The notes: generated by a model from the letters alone, not told the origin. DNA of 64,000 nucleotides from Mageeibacillus sp. UBA6976 (GCA_002450155.1 DJYO01000031.1:82980-146979), one strand, 5' to 3'. Shown: positions 25,858 through 35,288, counted from the first letter of the stretch. Made by a program: numbers and translations.

Positions 25858-25958
25858 GCACAGGCTGCAATAGCGCACAAGAAATGATAATGTAAGCGGA
25901 TCTATATTAATCCAATAGCATTAAAGGATATCCCCGGAGCATTGCTCCGGGGATATTT
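25858..25958 (+). repeat. Direct repeat copy 2: ppdK 3' end plus terminator (right island boundary)
   Basis: A 101-bp copy of 22585-22685, beginning in the middle of a codon run encoding the ppdK C-terminus and including the stop and terminator. The two differences (GCG for GCT, AAA for AAG) are silent, which suggests it derives from a functional ppdK of a related strain rather than decaying in place. Confidence 0.9.
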
Positions 25959-26013
25959 ATGTCCTGGCAGGCCATTAAGCTCTTATACCGAGTAAATATA
26001 TCCAAGGCAGGCT

Positions 26014-26511
26014 CTAGAATAAAGAACAGATCCAGGCTGCAAGTGCGGATGCAGCAGGGAATATGACCAGGAGCTTAAGCAGCTGGCTCTTGATGTTGTA
26101 ACCATATTTCCTGTTTGTATATACAGGGGTGACTTCAGGTGTATAGTGCTGGAAGAACTTGAACTTTATCAGCAGGAAGTAGTCAAAAAAGACCATGTCG
26201 TAGATCTTATATATAGAAAAGATCAGGACAAATCTAATAAAGAACTGCCAGAAAGTATAATCAGATCTGAAACCGTCCCATATGGATATAATGCCTGTTC
26301 CCAGTATCATGAGGATGCTCATAACGATGAGGGTCCATCCCATCTTCCTTGCACCATAGAAGGGCTCGTCGTATCTGTCCTTAAGGAGAGCCTGAGCTTC
26401 CTTGGGTGCAGATGAGAAGAATCTCTTATCCTTGATAAAAGCAACAGCAGAAATCAATAAGATAGTTATGGCGACGCAGAAAACAAGTGCCAAGAATAAA
26501 GTAAGCAGCAT
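26014..26511 (-). CDS. Small integral membrane protein of unknown function
   Basis: A 165-residue protein with four likely membrane segments at about residues 2-25, 55-78, 88-112 and 143-163. The cytoplasmic loops are basic (RKYGYNIKSQLLK). I do not recognise a family. It lies 53 bases upstream in transcription order from nothing obvious, but directly follows the AraC regulator gene on the same strand, so the two may be co-transcribed. Confidence 0.6.
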   Translation of the reverse strand: MLLTLFLALVFCVAITILLISAVAFIKDKRFFSSAPKEAQALLKDRYDEPFYGARKMGWTLIVMSILMILGTGIISIWDGFRSDYTFWQFFIRFVLIFSIYKIYDMVFFDYFLLIKFKFFQHYTPEVTPVYTNRKYGYNIKSQLLKLLVIFPAASALAAWICSLF

Positions 26512-26564
26512 ATTAGAATTACCTCCAGAAGGTAATTCTATAACAAATGGTTAGATAATGCTAA

Positions 26565-27473
26565 CTAAATATCCTTCCATTGTTTGCGGTACTCTCTCGG
26601 GGACTTGCCGAAGAACTTCCTGAATGTCTCAGACATATAGCTTATCCCGTTAAACCCGGTCTGCTCAGCGATCTCGGTAAGGGACATGGATGTTGATCTC
26701 AGATACTCGGCAACCTTCCTTGACCTGTAGTGCATAAGATAGTTGATAGGTGATTCCTGAGTATACCGGTGGAACAGGGTGTTGCAAAGCGACTTGCTTA
26801 TATTGGCACTGGCAGCAATACCGTCTAATGTCAGGGCGGAGGTGTAATTATCCGAGATATAGTGCATCATGCTCTTAAACAGGAGCATGTGGGGATCAGA
26901 CAGGAATTCCTGATCTGTTGAACCCAGTGTCATGCTCTGCTTTCTGATGATCGCCCAGATCTTGAACAGCTGCGTGGTTACCGCAAATGCGTCATGTCTT
27001 ATATCAGGCAGCTCCATCATGAGTGTGTGGAGACATTCCGTATTCTCGTTTATATCCCTGAACCTCAGATAGGATAAGTCCTTGTTATCCAGGATCGGCT
27101 TGATGAATTCCATCTGTACTTTGACCGAAGAGTAGAGCACACTAGGGTGGACTACAAAGATAACATATTTTGCTATCTGATCATCCACACAGATGCTGTA
27201 ATGTATCTGATTGGAATTAACAAATATGGTATCACCTTCGTGGAGCATTAATATCTTACCGTTGACCGAATAGGCCATCGTGCCCGATTTAACTGACACT
27301 AATTCAATGTCTTCGTGGAAGTGAGGGACCTTCTCCCAGGTGGCCTTGGGTGCGACCCAGCCGTCATAGATATAGGATGGGAACTGGGGATCGTCGTAGT
27401 TTACGATCTCTGAACCGTCATCGTTCTTAACTATAAGTCCCATCATATCTCTGTTCATAACAAAATTCCTCAC
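26565..27473 (-). CDS. AraC-family transcriptional regulator with cupin domain
   Basis: A 302-residue protein: an N-terminal cupin-like sensor (residues ~35-125, HFHEDIELVSVKSGTMAYSVNG and EGDTIFVNSNQIHY) and a C-terminal double helix-turn-helix (~200-298, ALTLDGIAASANISKSLCNTLFHR and TEIAEQTGFNGISYMSETFRKFFG). It is divergent from the ABC exporter genes that start at 27623, with a 9-bp inverted repeat between, so the transporter is the likely target. The ligand is unknown. Confidence 0.9.
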   Translation of the reverse strand: MRNFVMNRDMMGLIVKNDDGSEIVNYDDPQFPSYIYDGWVAPKATWEKVPHFHEDIELVSVKSGTMAYSVNGKILMLHEGDTIFVNSNQIHYSICVDDQIAKYVIFVVHPSVLYSSVKVQMEFIKPILDNKDLSYLRFRDINENTECLHTLMMELPDIRHDAFAVTTQLFKIWAIIRKQSMTLGSTDQEFLSDPHMLLFKSMMHYISDNYTSALTLDGIAASANISKSLCNTLFHRYTQESPINYLMHYRSRKVAEYLRSTSMSLTEIAEQTGFNGISYMSETFRKFFGKSPREYRKQWKDI

Positions 27474-27486
27474 AAGCTTTAGAAAG

Positions 27487-27522
27487 TATAACTATCTAAC
27501 ACTGTCATGGAAAATAGTTATA
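27487..27522. promoter_or_regulatory. Inverted repeat between the AraC regulator and the ABC operon
   Basis: TATAACTAT (27487-27495) and ATAGTTATA (27514-27522) are perfect 9-bp inverted arms 18 bases apart in the divergent promoter region. A regulator-binding site is inferred. Confidence 0.45.
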
Positions 27523-27622
27523 AAAACCGCCTAAAATCTCACTATTATGCTTTTATGGGAATAATATACTTGAAATCATCAAGCAAGGCAACACCAAACA
27601 ACTTGCAAACGGGGGTAAAAGA

Positions 27623-28564
27623 ATGGCAGACAAAGCGATAATCATGAAGGATATCTGTAAGGACTTCAAAGTGCTTAACCGTCACGAAGGACTGAAGGGA
27701 AGCATAAGGGATCTGTTCTCAAGAGATTATAAGATAATCCCTGCCGTCAAGAACGTAAGCATGGAGATAGAGCAGGGGGAGATCATAGGTTATCTCGGTC
27801 CCAACGGAGCAGGTAAATCCACAACCATCAAGATGATGACGGGCGTATTGGAACCCACATCCGGAGAGATCCTTGTAAACGGCAACATCCCTTACAAGGA
27901 CAGGACAAAAAACTGCGAGAATATCGGGGTCGTCTTTGGTCAGCGAAGCCAGTTGTGGTGGTCTCTGCCGCTTATAGAATCCTTCAAGCTCTTAAGGGAT
28001 ATCTATATGGTGCCCACAAAGGAATATGAGGAGATGATAGATCTCTACAGATCCCTTGTGGACATCGAGCCTATCATCAATAAGCCGGTAAGACAGATGT
28101 CTCTTGGCCAGAGGACATTAAGCGATATCCTGGCAGCTTTCCTGCACAATCCGGATATCGTATTTCTGGACGAGCCGACAATAGGCCTCGACGTATCCAT
28201 GAAATCCAAGATACGTGATCTTATATCAGGACTCAACCAGACTAAGAATACAACGGTTATCCTGACTACACACGACATGGGTGATGTTGATGCGCTCTGC
28301 AAGAGGGTAGTCATCATCGATAAGGGCGAGAAGATCTATGACAACGATATAGAGCACCTTAAATCCTACTTCGGTTCATACAGGACTTTGAGCCTGAGGC
28401 TTGCTGACGATACATGGGAGGAACACCTCATAGATGAGAGCAAGACTGACATCATGGATGTCATAAACAGCAAGCAGAAAGAAATCGGCATTAAAGACAT
28501 CAAGCTTCAGGAGATCTCTACAGAGGAGGTCATCAAGAAGATATACGAAGGAGGTGCCGTATGA
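27623..28564 (+). CDS. ABC-2 type exporter, ATP-binding protein
   Basis: A 313-residue ABC ATPase: Walker A GPNGAGKST near residue 60, Q-loop GQRSQLWW near 108, signature MSLGQRT (degenerate LSGGQ) near 158, Walker B IVFLDEPTIGLD near 178 and H-loop TTHDMGD near 215. It matches the group paired with two ABC-2 permeases (COG4586 type), with a long C-terminal extension. The signature motif deviates as is common in this group. It overlaps the first permease by 4 bases. Substrate unknown. Confidence 0.9.
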   Translation: MADKAIIMKDICKDFKVLNRHEGLKGSIRDLFSRDYKIIPAVKNVSMEIEQGEIIGYLGPNGAGKSTTIKMMTGVLEPTSGEILVNGNIPYKDRTKNCENIGVVFGQRSQLWWSLPLIESFKLLRDIYMVPTKEYEEMIDLYRSLVDIEPIINKPVRQMSLGQRTLSDILAAFLHNPDIVFLDEPTIGLDVSMKSKIRDLISGLNQTKNTTVILTTHDMGDVDALCKRVVIIDKGEKIYDNDIEHLKSYFGSYRTLSLRLADDTWEEHLIDESKTDIMDVINSKQKEIGIKDIKLQEISTEEVIKKIYEGGAV

Positions 28565-29358
28565 CGAGGCTTCGGAAATTGTTTGCTCTTACCAGGGCAG
28601 GCATAATGGAATCACTTCACTACAGGCTCGGTACTTTTGTTACCCTTTTTGCAAACCTCATATATCTTGTGCTGGTCTACTTTCTCTGGAAGGCTATCTA
28701 TGCGTCTTCCGGGACGGATGTGGTCAACGGAATGACCCTCTCGGATACGATGATATATGTAATACTTGCGACAGCATTATTCAATTTTCTCGAGATGTTT
28801 ATCGTATGGGATATGAGCAGGAGCATACAGTCAGGCAAGATAATACTTGACCTGCTCAAGCCGATGAATTACAGGATATATACCTTCTGGAGCTACTCCG
28901 GGTCGCTGGTAATGAACTTTGTTCTGACGTTCATACCCACTTTCATCGTGGTAATGGTGGTGACTCACGGAGCGGTAAAGATGGGGATAAATCTTTTGTG
29001 GTTTGTTATTGCTGTAGTAATGGCGCTTATAATCAATTTCAATATCGATATGCTGGTGGCAACGATATGTCTTTATACGGAATCCACATGGGGTATCAAC
29101 ATCGTTAAGGAGACAATAGTCCTGCTGCTCTCTGGAGCATCCATACCTCTCGCTTTCTTCCCTGAAGCGCTTAAGAATATAGTGAGATGGCTTCCTTTCA
29201 GGGGAGTGTACGATGTGCCGCTCTCAATGCTCCTCGGCAAGAGTGCAGATATCCCCGGAGCTTTTGCATTCCAGCTTATCTGGTGCATTGTGCTTACTGT
29301 GGCAAGTGCTGCTTTCTGGAGGTTCTCCGTAAGGCGCATCACTGTGAATGGAGGCTGA
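28561..29358 (+). CDS. ABC-2 type exporter, permease 1
   Basis: A 265-residue membrane protein with six predicted segments (roughly residues 20-45, 55-78, 105-130, 140-165, 175-195 and 232-250). The pattern fits COG4587-like ABC-2 permeases that work as heterodimers with the next gene product. It starts within the ATPase stop (ATGA) and ends overlapping the ribosome site of permease 2. Confidence 0.85.
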   Translation: MTRLRKLFALTRAGIMESLHYRLGTFVTLFANLIYLVLVYFLWKAIYASSGTDVVNGMTLSDTMIYVILATALFNFLEMFIVWDMSRSIQSGKIILDLLKPMNYRIYTFWSYSGSLVMNFVLTFIPTFIVVMVVTHGAVKMGINLLWFVIAVVMALIINFNIDMLVATICLYTESTWGINIVKETIVLLLSGASIPLAFFPEALKNIVRWLPFRGVYDVPLSMLLGKSADIPGAFAFQLIWCIVLTVASAAFWRFSVRRITVNGG

Positions 29359-29362
29359 TCTT

Positions 29363-30169
29363 ATGAGTAAAAAGAGAGGACTTGCTTTTTATCTGTCTAT
29401 ATACAGGAAGATCCTTGTTCAGGATCTTAAGTCCAAGATGAGTTACAGGGCAGACTTTATCATATCCACCTTCGGCATGATACTGACCAATCTGGCAGGT
29501 TTTGTGACATTCCTGATACTGTTCCACAATTTTCCTGAGATCAACGGATGGGACTACTACCATATGCTGTTCCTGTACGGATTCTCGCTTATAGCTCTGA
29601 CACCGGTCCAGTGCCTGTTCGATAATAACTGGAACCTGAGATTCCAGGTGACTTCAGGTGATTTTATCAAGTATTGCTTCAGGCCTATAAACGTATTCTT
29701 CTACTTTATGTCTGAGGTGTTTGATATCAAGGGCTTAGGACAGCTTGCATTTGGTATCGGAACGCTGGTATATGCCTGGCATCATATCGGGATCGAAGTA
29801 ACCTTTGTATCGATCGTAATGCTGATACTGTATCTTATAACGGCATCCCTGTTTATGATAGCTCTCATGAACTTTGCTGCGGCTACATGTTTCTGGATCA
29901 GGAACTCCGGCTATGTCATGGTCATAATGTTCAGATTTAAAGACTTTGCCAAATATCCTGCAAGCATCTTTAATACGGTATTCAAGTTTATCTTTACATT
30001 CATAATACCTATAGCCTTTGTGGCCTACTATCCCAGTCTTATAGTGCTGACCCCGGACAGTATTCCTATTCTTACTTGGCTTGCTCCGCTGCTGGGATTA
30101 GTATATTTCTACCTGAGCTATAAGTTCTGGATGCTGGGTGTCAGGAAATATGATTTCACCGGCTCGTGA
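29363..30169 (+). CDS. ABC-2 type exporter, permease 2
   Basis: A 268-residue membrane protein with six predicted segments; it corresponds to the COG3694-like partner permease. ATG 29363 is chosen because GGAGG lies 8 bases upstream; an ATG at 29348 would overlap permease 1 by 11 bases. ATPase plus two unequal permeases form a complete exporter. Its stop abuts an imperfect hairpin (30168-30198) before the next gene. Confidence 0.85.
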   Translation: MSKKRGLAFYLSIYRKILVQDLKSKMSYRADFIISTFGMILTNLAGFVTFLILFHNFPEINGWDYYHMLFLYGFSLIALTPVQCLFDNNWNLRFQVTSGDFIKYCFRPINVFFYFMSEVFDIKGLGQLAFGIGTLVYAWHHIGIEVTFVSIVMLILYLITASLFMIALMNFAAATCFWIRNSGYVMVIMFRFKDFAKYPASIFNTVFKFIFTFIIPIAFVAYYPSLIVLTPDSIPILTWLAPLLGLVYFYLSYKFWMLGVRKYDFTGS

Positions 30170-30212
30170 TGTATAATCTCTTAAAACGTAAGAGACATCA
30201 TGAGGTAAAGAT

Positions 30213-31616
30213 TTGAATCTGATAGAGATACTACTTATTGCTCTTGGCCTTTCTGCGGACGCATTTGCGGTATCGATATGCAAGGGTGCAGAGTGCGCTC
30301 CCGTAAGAAATAGAGAACCTGTCATAAGTGGGCTCTGGTTCGGAATGTTCCAGGGCCTTATGCCTGTGATAGGATTCTTTCTGGGGAGCACATTTGTAAG
30401 CCTTATCTCCAGTGTTTCGCCCTGGATCGTTTTTATCATACTCACCGTAATAGGCGTCAACATGATCCGCGAAGGCTTTCAGGGCCGCAAAGAAGGCCCC
30501 GACACTTCGAGAAAAAGCGGCTTTGGCGCTGCTTCCATGTTTGCTTCTGCAATTGCGACCAGCATAGATGCCCTTGCGATAGGCGTTACCTTCAGCATGG
30601 CAGGGGTTAAGATCTTAAGCTCTTTTACTCTTATTCCAAATGTTTTTACAGCCTGCCTTATCATCGCTCTTACCACCTTTGTTCTCTCTTTCGCAGGAAC
30701 AAAGATAGGCTCCGCCTTTGGCAGCCGCCACAAGTTCGCATCAGAGCTTGCCGGAGGTACCGTGCTTATATTCATAGGGCTTAAGACCCTTGCAGAGCAT
30801 TTGGGGCTTGTGGGATTTATGGAGCAGGGTGACATAGTATTCGGGCTCCTTCTGCCTTTTGCCGCATGCGTGGTAGGCGCAGCTTACGTGCTGGTTACGG
30901 GAGGCGCCATGAACGATATCCTTGCAAAAGCTCTTACAGGATTTGCTGCGGGAGTCATGACGGCAGTATCCCTGTGGTCGCTCCTTATCCCTGCAGGAGA
31001 CCTTGCTTCCTCTAGGGCGGCTTCAGGCGGTATACCCATGTTTATTCCTCTTATCGGAGGCTTCTGGTTCGGCATTCTTACCCAGCTTGCATTAGACAGG
31101 TCTGTTCCCCATATGCATAACTTCAGCTCTGTCTCCGAAGGACCGGAATCTGACATAAGCAAGTCTGCCAAGATCGCTCTTGCCGCAGCTATACATCACG
31201 CATCCGAAGGCGTGGGATTAGGTGTTATCCTGGCAGGGTATTTCGTAGGCAATACAGGTATAAGCTTTCTCGGGGCTGTTACTGTCATAATCGGTATGTC
31301 TCTTCAGAATATCCCGGAGTCGGCAGTAGAATCAGTGCCTATCAAGGCTATAGGTGAGCAAAGGTCAAAATCCTTCTTTCTCAGTGTCTTATCAGGATCG
31401 GTAGAACCTATCCTTGCCCTCGTAACGCTTATTATAGCCTGCGCCATACCTGACACGATCCCTTATATAATGTCTTATTCAGCAGCTGCAATGCTCTATA
31501 TAGTTGTAGAGGAGCTTATCCCCGGTATGATGGGCGGTGAGCATCGTGACAGATATGTTGTTTCCTTTGCGGCAGGCTTCTCTCTCATGATGCTGATAAG
31601 CACCGTTTTGCGATAA
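30213..31616 (+). CDS. MntP-ZIP fusion: Mn efflux domain joined to a ZIP metal transporter domain
   Basis: A single 467-residue open frame covers two transporter families. Residues 1-~195 are MntP (DUF204) with the metal-site Asp16 in GLSADAFAVS and Asp119 in ATSIDALAIGV, the same positions as in Escherichia coli MntP. Residues ~205-467 are ZIP-like, with IHHASEGVGLG (328-337), LQNIPES (365-370) and VEELIPG (432-438) on the metal-binding helices. About 14 membrane segments are expected. The start is a TTG after GAGGTAA. No yybP-ykoY riboswitch is visible in the short upstream gap. Direction and metal are unknown. Confidence 0.85.
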   Translation: MNLIEILLIALGLSADAFAVSICKGAECAPVRNREPVISGLWFGMFQGLMPVIGFFLGSTFVSLISSVSPWIVFIILTVIGVNMIREGFQGRKEGPDTSRKSGFGAASMFASAIATSIDALAIGVTFSMAGVKILSSFTLIPNVFTACLIIALTTFVLSFAGTKIGSAFGSRHKFASELAGGTVLIFIGLKTLAEHLGLVGFMEQGDIVFGLLLPFAACVVGAAYVLVTGGAMNDILAKALTGFAAGVMTAVSLWSLLIPAGDLASSRAASGGIPMFIPLIGGFWFGILTQLALDRSVPHMHNFSSVSEGPESDISKSAKIALAAAIHHASEGVGLGVILAGYFVGNTGISFLGAVTVIIGMSLQNIPESAVESVPIKAIGEQRSKSFFLSVLSGSVEPILALVTLIIACAIPDTIPYIMSYSAAAMLYIVVEELIPGMMGGEHRDRYVVSFAAGFSLMMLISTVLR

Positions 31617-31630
31617 GTAGGAGGGGCTTT

Positions 31631-32257
31631 ATGGAAGAAAACTCGGGATATGAATGGGAACAGATGATGGCAGGGAGGCTCTATGCACCCTGGAAGGTAG
31701 GGAGAGACTCCTGGGACAGGGTCCATGCCGCCGTAAAGAAGTTTAATGGATCCGAATACTGGAAGGATAAGTCAGCTCTTGAGGAACTCAAGAAATGCTT
31801 TGGCAGGGCAGGGAGCGATATGGTGCTGACGCCGCCTGTTTATTTCGATCACGGGGACAGGATCTTTTTCGGAGAGCATTTTTATGCCAATACGGACCTT
31901 ACCATATTAGATGGCAACAAAGTTACCTTCGGAGACAATGTTTATATCGCGCCTCATGTGAGCATCTACACTGCAGGACACCCGATAGATGCGGATATAA
32001 GGAATACCGATATTGAGTATTCACTTCCGGTCACAATAGGCTCTAATGTCTGGATATGCGGCAATGTAGTTATAAATCCCGGAGTTACAATAGGCAACGA
32101 TGTCGTCATAGCTTCAGGCTCTGTCGTGACCAAAGATATCCCTTCCCATGTGGTTGCAGCAGGTAGTCCTTGCAAAGTAGTAAGACAGATCACCGGTGAA
32201 GATAAGAAGAAATGGACTGAAGCATACCGCGAATACTTAGAAGGAAGAGGGGACTAA
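31631..32257 (+). CDS. Maltose/galactoside O-acetyltransferase family protein
   Basis: A 208-residue left-handed beta-helix acetyltransferase. The C-terminal half shows hexapeptide repeats and the active-site His in YTAGHPID, with IGSNVWICGNVVINPGVTIG and VAAGSPCKVVRQI. Family members acetylate sugars such as maltose or galactosides with acetyl-CoA. The ribosome site GGAGGGG lies before the ATG. The stop codon is inside the loop region of its own terminator. Confidence 0.88.
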   Translation: MEENSGYEWEQMMAGRLYAPWKVGRDSWDRVHAAVKKFNGSEYWKDKSALEELKKCFGRAGSDMVLTPPVYFDHGDRIFFGEHFYANTDLTILDGNKVTFGDNVYIAPHVSIYTAGHPIDADIRNTDIEYSLPVTIGSNVWICGNVVINPGVTIGNDVVIASGSVVTKDIPSHVVAAGSPCKVVRQITGEDKKKWTEAYREYLEGRGD

Positions 32258-32268
32258 CCCCTCTTTTT
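32246..32268 (+). terminator. Intrinsic terminator overlapping the acetyltransferase stop codon
   Basis: AGAGGGG (32246-32252) / CCCCTCT (32258-32264) with loop ACTAA, which contains the TAA stop, followed by T's. Confidence 0.8.
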
Positions 32269-32345
32269 GTTGTACAAATCAGCCGTGTTTTGTAAAATAA
32301 TCAGATAAGCGTAGTCATTATCAGTGTAAAAAAGGGGCCGGCCCT

Positions 32346-35288
32346 ATGTTTGGAAAGCATTTTGAATGGAATGAGAGCACAATTCATGTGATCGAAGAGA
32401 TAGGCCGGCATATGCCCGGAGGTTTCTTTATATATAAGGATGATGAATCCCTGGAGCTCATATATGCCAACCATATGGTATTTGATATATTCGGATGCGA
32501 TGACCTTGAGGATTTTAAAGCTCTTACCGGATATACCTTCAAAGGACTCGTACATCCTGATGACTACGACTCGGTCGATGAGGCCCTGAAAGATCAGATC
32601 GAGAGAGGGGATAACGACTATCTGGAATACCGGATCATCCGCAAGGACGGCAGCATCCGCTGGGTAGACGATCATGGCCATTTTACGGAGACAGAAGCTT
32701 ACGGCGGTATCTTCTATGTATTTATCTCTGATATCACAGATAAGCGCATACAGAGAGAAGAAGAGAAAAAGCTTCTTATGGAGGAGGTTCAGTCTGCAGC
32801 CAAGCTTGCTGACCTCATGGCTTCGGTCGCATCTCTTCTGTCCAATATGCCGGCAATGAGCTTCTCCAAGGATGCGAAGACAGGAGAATACCTGGCATGC
32901 AACCAGACCTTTGCAGAGTATGCCCACAAGGCATCGCCAGAAGAAGTTGTAGGTCTGACTGACTTCGATATCTTTGATCCGGAAACCGCAAAACACTTTG
33001 TTGAAGACGACAAGAAGGCTATTGAGATGGATGAGCCTTACGTATTCTTTGAAGATGTGCCTGATGCCAAGGGCACCCAGATCCGCAATCTTCAGACTAC
33101 CAAGCTTAAGTTTATTGAGTCCTCGGGAAGAGTATGCACTCTGGGGATGTGCGTGGATGTTACCGAGATCGCCAGGATGAAGTCTTCTGAGGCAAAGCAG
33201 CAGGAGATGGAGAAGCGGCTTGAACTCCAGGAACAGCTCTTGGAACAGCAGCGGCAGAGAGCCCAGCAGGACAGCATGATCGTGGCTCTATCCTCGGACT
33301 ACCGCAGCGTTTACTATGTGGATCTTGATCAGGATGAAGCAGTCTGTTACCAGGATGACCGCCAGGTTAAGAATAAGCATTCCGTAGGTGACAGATTTGA
33401 ATACCTTAAGAGTTTTACGGATTTTGCCAATACATATGTGGCAGAGAGCTTCAGAGAGGGTTTCCTGCAGTTCATAAAGCCGGATAATATCAGAAGAGAG
33501 CTTCTTAAGCAGCCGGTCATCTCATACCGTTTCTTAGAGCTCTGTGACGGACAGGAAACATATTCCATGCTTAGAATGGCAGGTGTCCGTCATATAGAGG
33601 ACAGACCTGACCATCTGGTCCATGCCATAGGCGTCGGCTTTACCGATATCGACGAAGAGATGCGTAAGTCCATGGCTCAGCAGCAGACTCTGGTGGATGC
33701 TCTGTCGGCAGCTGAGGAAGCCAACAAAGCAAAGACGGCATTCCTGTCCAATATGAGCCATGAGATCCGCACTCCGATGAATGCGATCATAGGACTTGAC
33801 AGTCTCGCTCTAAGAAATGAGTCTCTGCCCCGGGAGACCAGGGAATATCTGGAGAAGATAGGCGACAGTGCAAGGCATCTTCTGGGCCTTATAAACGATA
33901 TCCTGGACATGAGCCGTATCGAGTCAGGCCGTTTCATACTGCGTAAAGAAGAGTTCTCTTTCCGCAACATGTTAGAGCAGATCAATAACATGGTCATGTC
34001 CCAGTGCGAAGAGAAGGGACTTAAGTACGGTTGCAGCGTTTTAGGCGGAGTAAATGACTATTATATCGGCGACGACATGAAGCTCAAGCAGGTACTTATC
34101 AATATCCTGTCTAATGCCATTAAGTTTACTGATGCGCCGGGCACTGTCAGCTTCACCGTTGAGAGGACTGCAGTATACGAGGATCAGTCCACGCTCAAGT
34201 TTGTTATCAAAGATACCGGTATAGGTATGGAGCCTTCCTTCATCCCAAAGGTATTTGATTCATTCTCGCAGGAGAACAGCAGCCGCAATAATAAATATGG
34301 CAGTACGGGTTTGGGTATGGCTATTACCAAGAATATCGTTGAGTTCATGAACGGTACTATCTCTGTAGAATCCCAGAAGGGCGTAGGCTCTGAATTTACT
34401 GTAATAGTCACGCTCAAGAACAGTGAGCATACGGCTGATCTGACAAGTTATATCAAACCTAAGGATATGAGAGTTCTCGTTGTAGACGACGAGGAAGTTG
34501 CAGCTGAACATGCCAGGATCGTACTTGACGATGCCGGTATCAAGGCAGACACCTGCCTTAGCGGTGAGGAGTGCCTCCACATGTTAGAACTCGCCCATAC
34601 AAAGCATGAGCCCTATAACCTTGTGCTCCTTGACTGGAAGATGCCGGAAATGGACGGACTCGATGTTGCAAGACAGATAAGAGCCAAGTATGACAAGACT
34701 ACTACAGTAATAATCCTTACTTCTTTCAATTGGGATGAGATCATAGATGAGGCGCTGCATATAGGAGTGGACAGCTTCCTGGCAAAGCCCTTGTTTGCAT
34801 CTAATGTCATAGACGAATTTGAACGCATTGCCCGCAAGAATAATATGGGCCTTTTTAAGGAGAGAAGAAGAGCAGACCTTAAGGGACGTCATATCCTTCT
34901 TGCAGAAGATATAATCATCAATGCAGAGATCATGAAGGAGATCCTGGGCATCAAGGAAGTTAAGCTGGATCATGCAGAGAACGGTAAGGTCGCCCTTGAT
35001 ATGTTTATGGCAAGCAAGCCCTACTATTATGATGCTATCCTTATGGATGTCCGCATGCCTGAGATGGACGGACTGGAAGCGACTGCCGCGATCCGAGCTC
35101 TTGACCGCAAAGACGCTCAGACTATACCGATCATTGCCATGACCGCCAATGCATTTGACGAAGATGTACAGCGTTCACTGCAGGTGGGAATGAACGCACA
35201 TCTGTCTAAACCCGTTGAATCTGAACACCTGTATCTGACTCTTGAAGAACTGATCTGGGAAGCGGATCAGAAGACAGGTGGGGAATAA
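32346..35288 (+). CDS. Hybrid sensor histidine kinase with PAS domains and two receiver domains
   Basis: A 980-residue protein with no membrane segment. Order: PAS (~20-130), second PAS (~155-285), coiled coil (~285-315, Gln-rich), third PAS-like region (~320-440), HisKA with His472 in NMSHEIRTPMNAI, HATPase_c (~580-700, GSTGLGMAITKNIVEFM), receiver 1 with Asp763 (LLDWKMPEMDG) and receiver 2 with Asp901 (LMDVRMPEMDG). No Hpt or output domain is present, so it may feed a separate response regulator. It is a likely cytoplasmic redox or small-molecule sensor. Confidence 0.92.
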   Translation: MFGKHFEWNESTIHVIEEIGRHMPGGFFIYKDDESLELIYANHMVFDIFGCDDLEDFKALTGYTFKGLVHPDDYDSVDEALKDQIERGDNDYLEYRIIRKDGSIRWVDDHGHFTETEAYGGIFYVFISDITDKRIQREEEKKLLMEEVQSAAKLADLMASVASLLSNMPAMSFSKDAKTGEYLACNQTFAEYAHKASPEEVVGLTDFDIFDPETAKHFVEDDKKAIEMDEPYVFFEDVPDAKGTQIRNLQTTKLKFIESSGRVCTLGMCVDVTEIARMKSSEAKQQEMEKRLELQEQLLEQQRQRAQQDSMIVALSSDYRSVYYVDLDQDEAVCYQDDRQVKNKHSVGDRFEYLKSFTDFANTYVAESFREGFLQFIKPDNIRRELLKQPVISYRFLELCDGQETYSMLRMAGVRHIEDRPDHLVHAIGVGFTDIDEEMRKSMAQQQTLVDALSAAEEANKAKTAFLSNMSHEIRTPMNAIIGLDSLALRNESLPRETREYLEKIGDSARHLLGLINDILDMSRIESGRFILRKEEFSFRNMLEQINNMVMSQCEEKGLKYGCSVLGGVNDYYIGDDMKLKQVLINILSNAIKFTDAPGTVSFTVERTAVYEDQSTLKFVIKDTGIGMEPSFIPKVFDSFSQENSSRNNKYGSTGLGMAITKNIVEFMNGTISVESQKGVGSEFTVIVTLKNSEHTADLTSYIKPKDMRVLVVDDEEVAAEHARIVLDDAGIKADTCLSGEECLHMLELAHTKHEPYNLVLLDWKMPEMDGLDVARQIRAKYDKTTTVIILTSFNWDEIIDEALHIGVDSFLAKPLFASNVIDEFERIARKNNMGLFKERRRADLKGRHILLAEDIIINAEIMKEILGIKEVKLDHAENGKVALDMFMASKPYYYDAILMDVRMPEMDGLEATAAIRALDRKDAQTIPIIAMTANAFDEDVQRSLQVGMNAHLSKPVESEHLYLTLEELIWEADQKTGGE

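Larger units (their letters stand above)
22686..25958. mobile_element. 3.27-kb genomic island inserted at the ppdK 3' end
   Basis: The segment lies between and includes one of two 101-bp direct repeats of the ppdK 3' end. It carries five minus-strand genes (XRE, ImmA/IrrE, DUF4417, toxin-like, immunity-like) of visibly lower GC than ppdK. No integrase, relaxase or transposase is inside, so it is either a remnant, a cassette moved in trans, or acquired by homologous recombination. Removing it restores ppdK-terminator directly before the membrane protein gene at 26014. Confidence 0.75.

Noticed and set aside
30168..30198. Possible manganese (yybP-ykoY) riboswitch before the MntP-ZIP gene
   Set aside because: Only 43 bases separate it from the previous gene, and the imperfect hairpin there lacks the conserved riboswitch loops.
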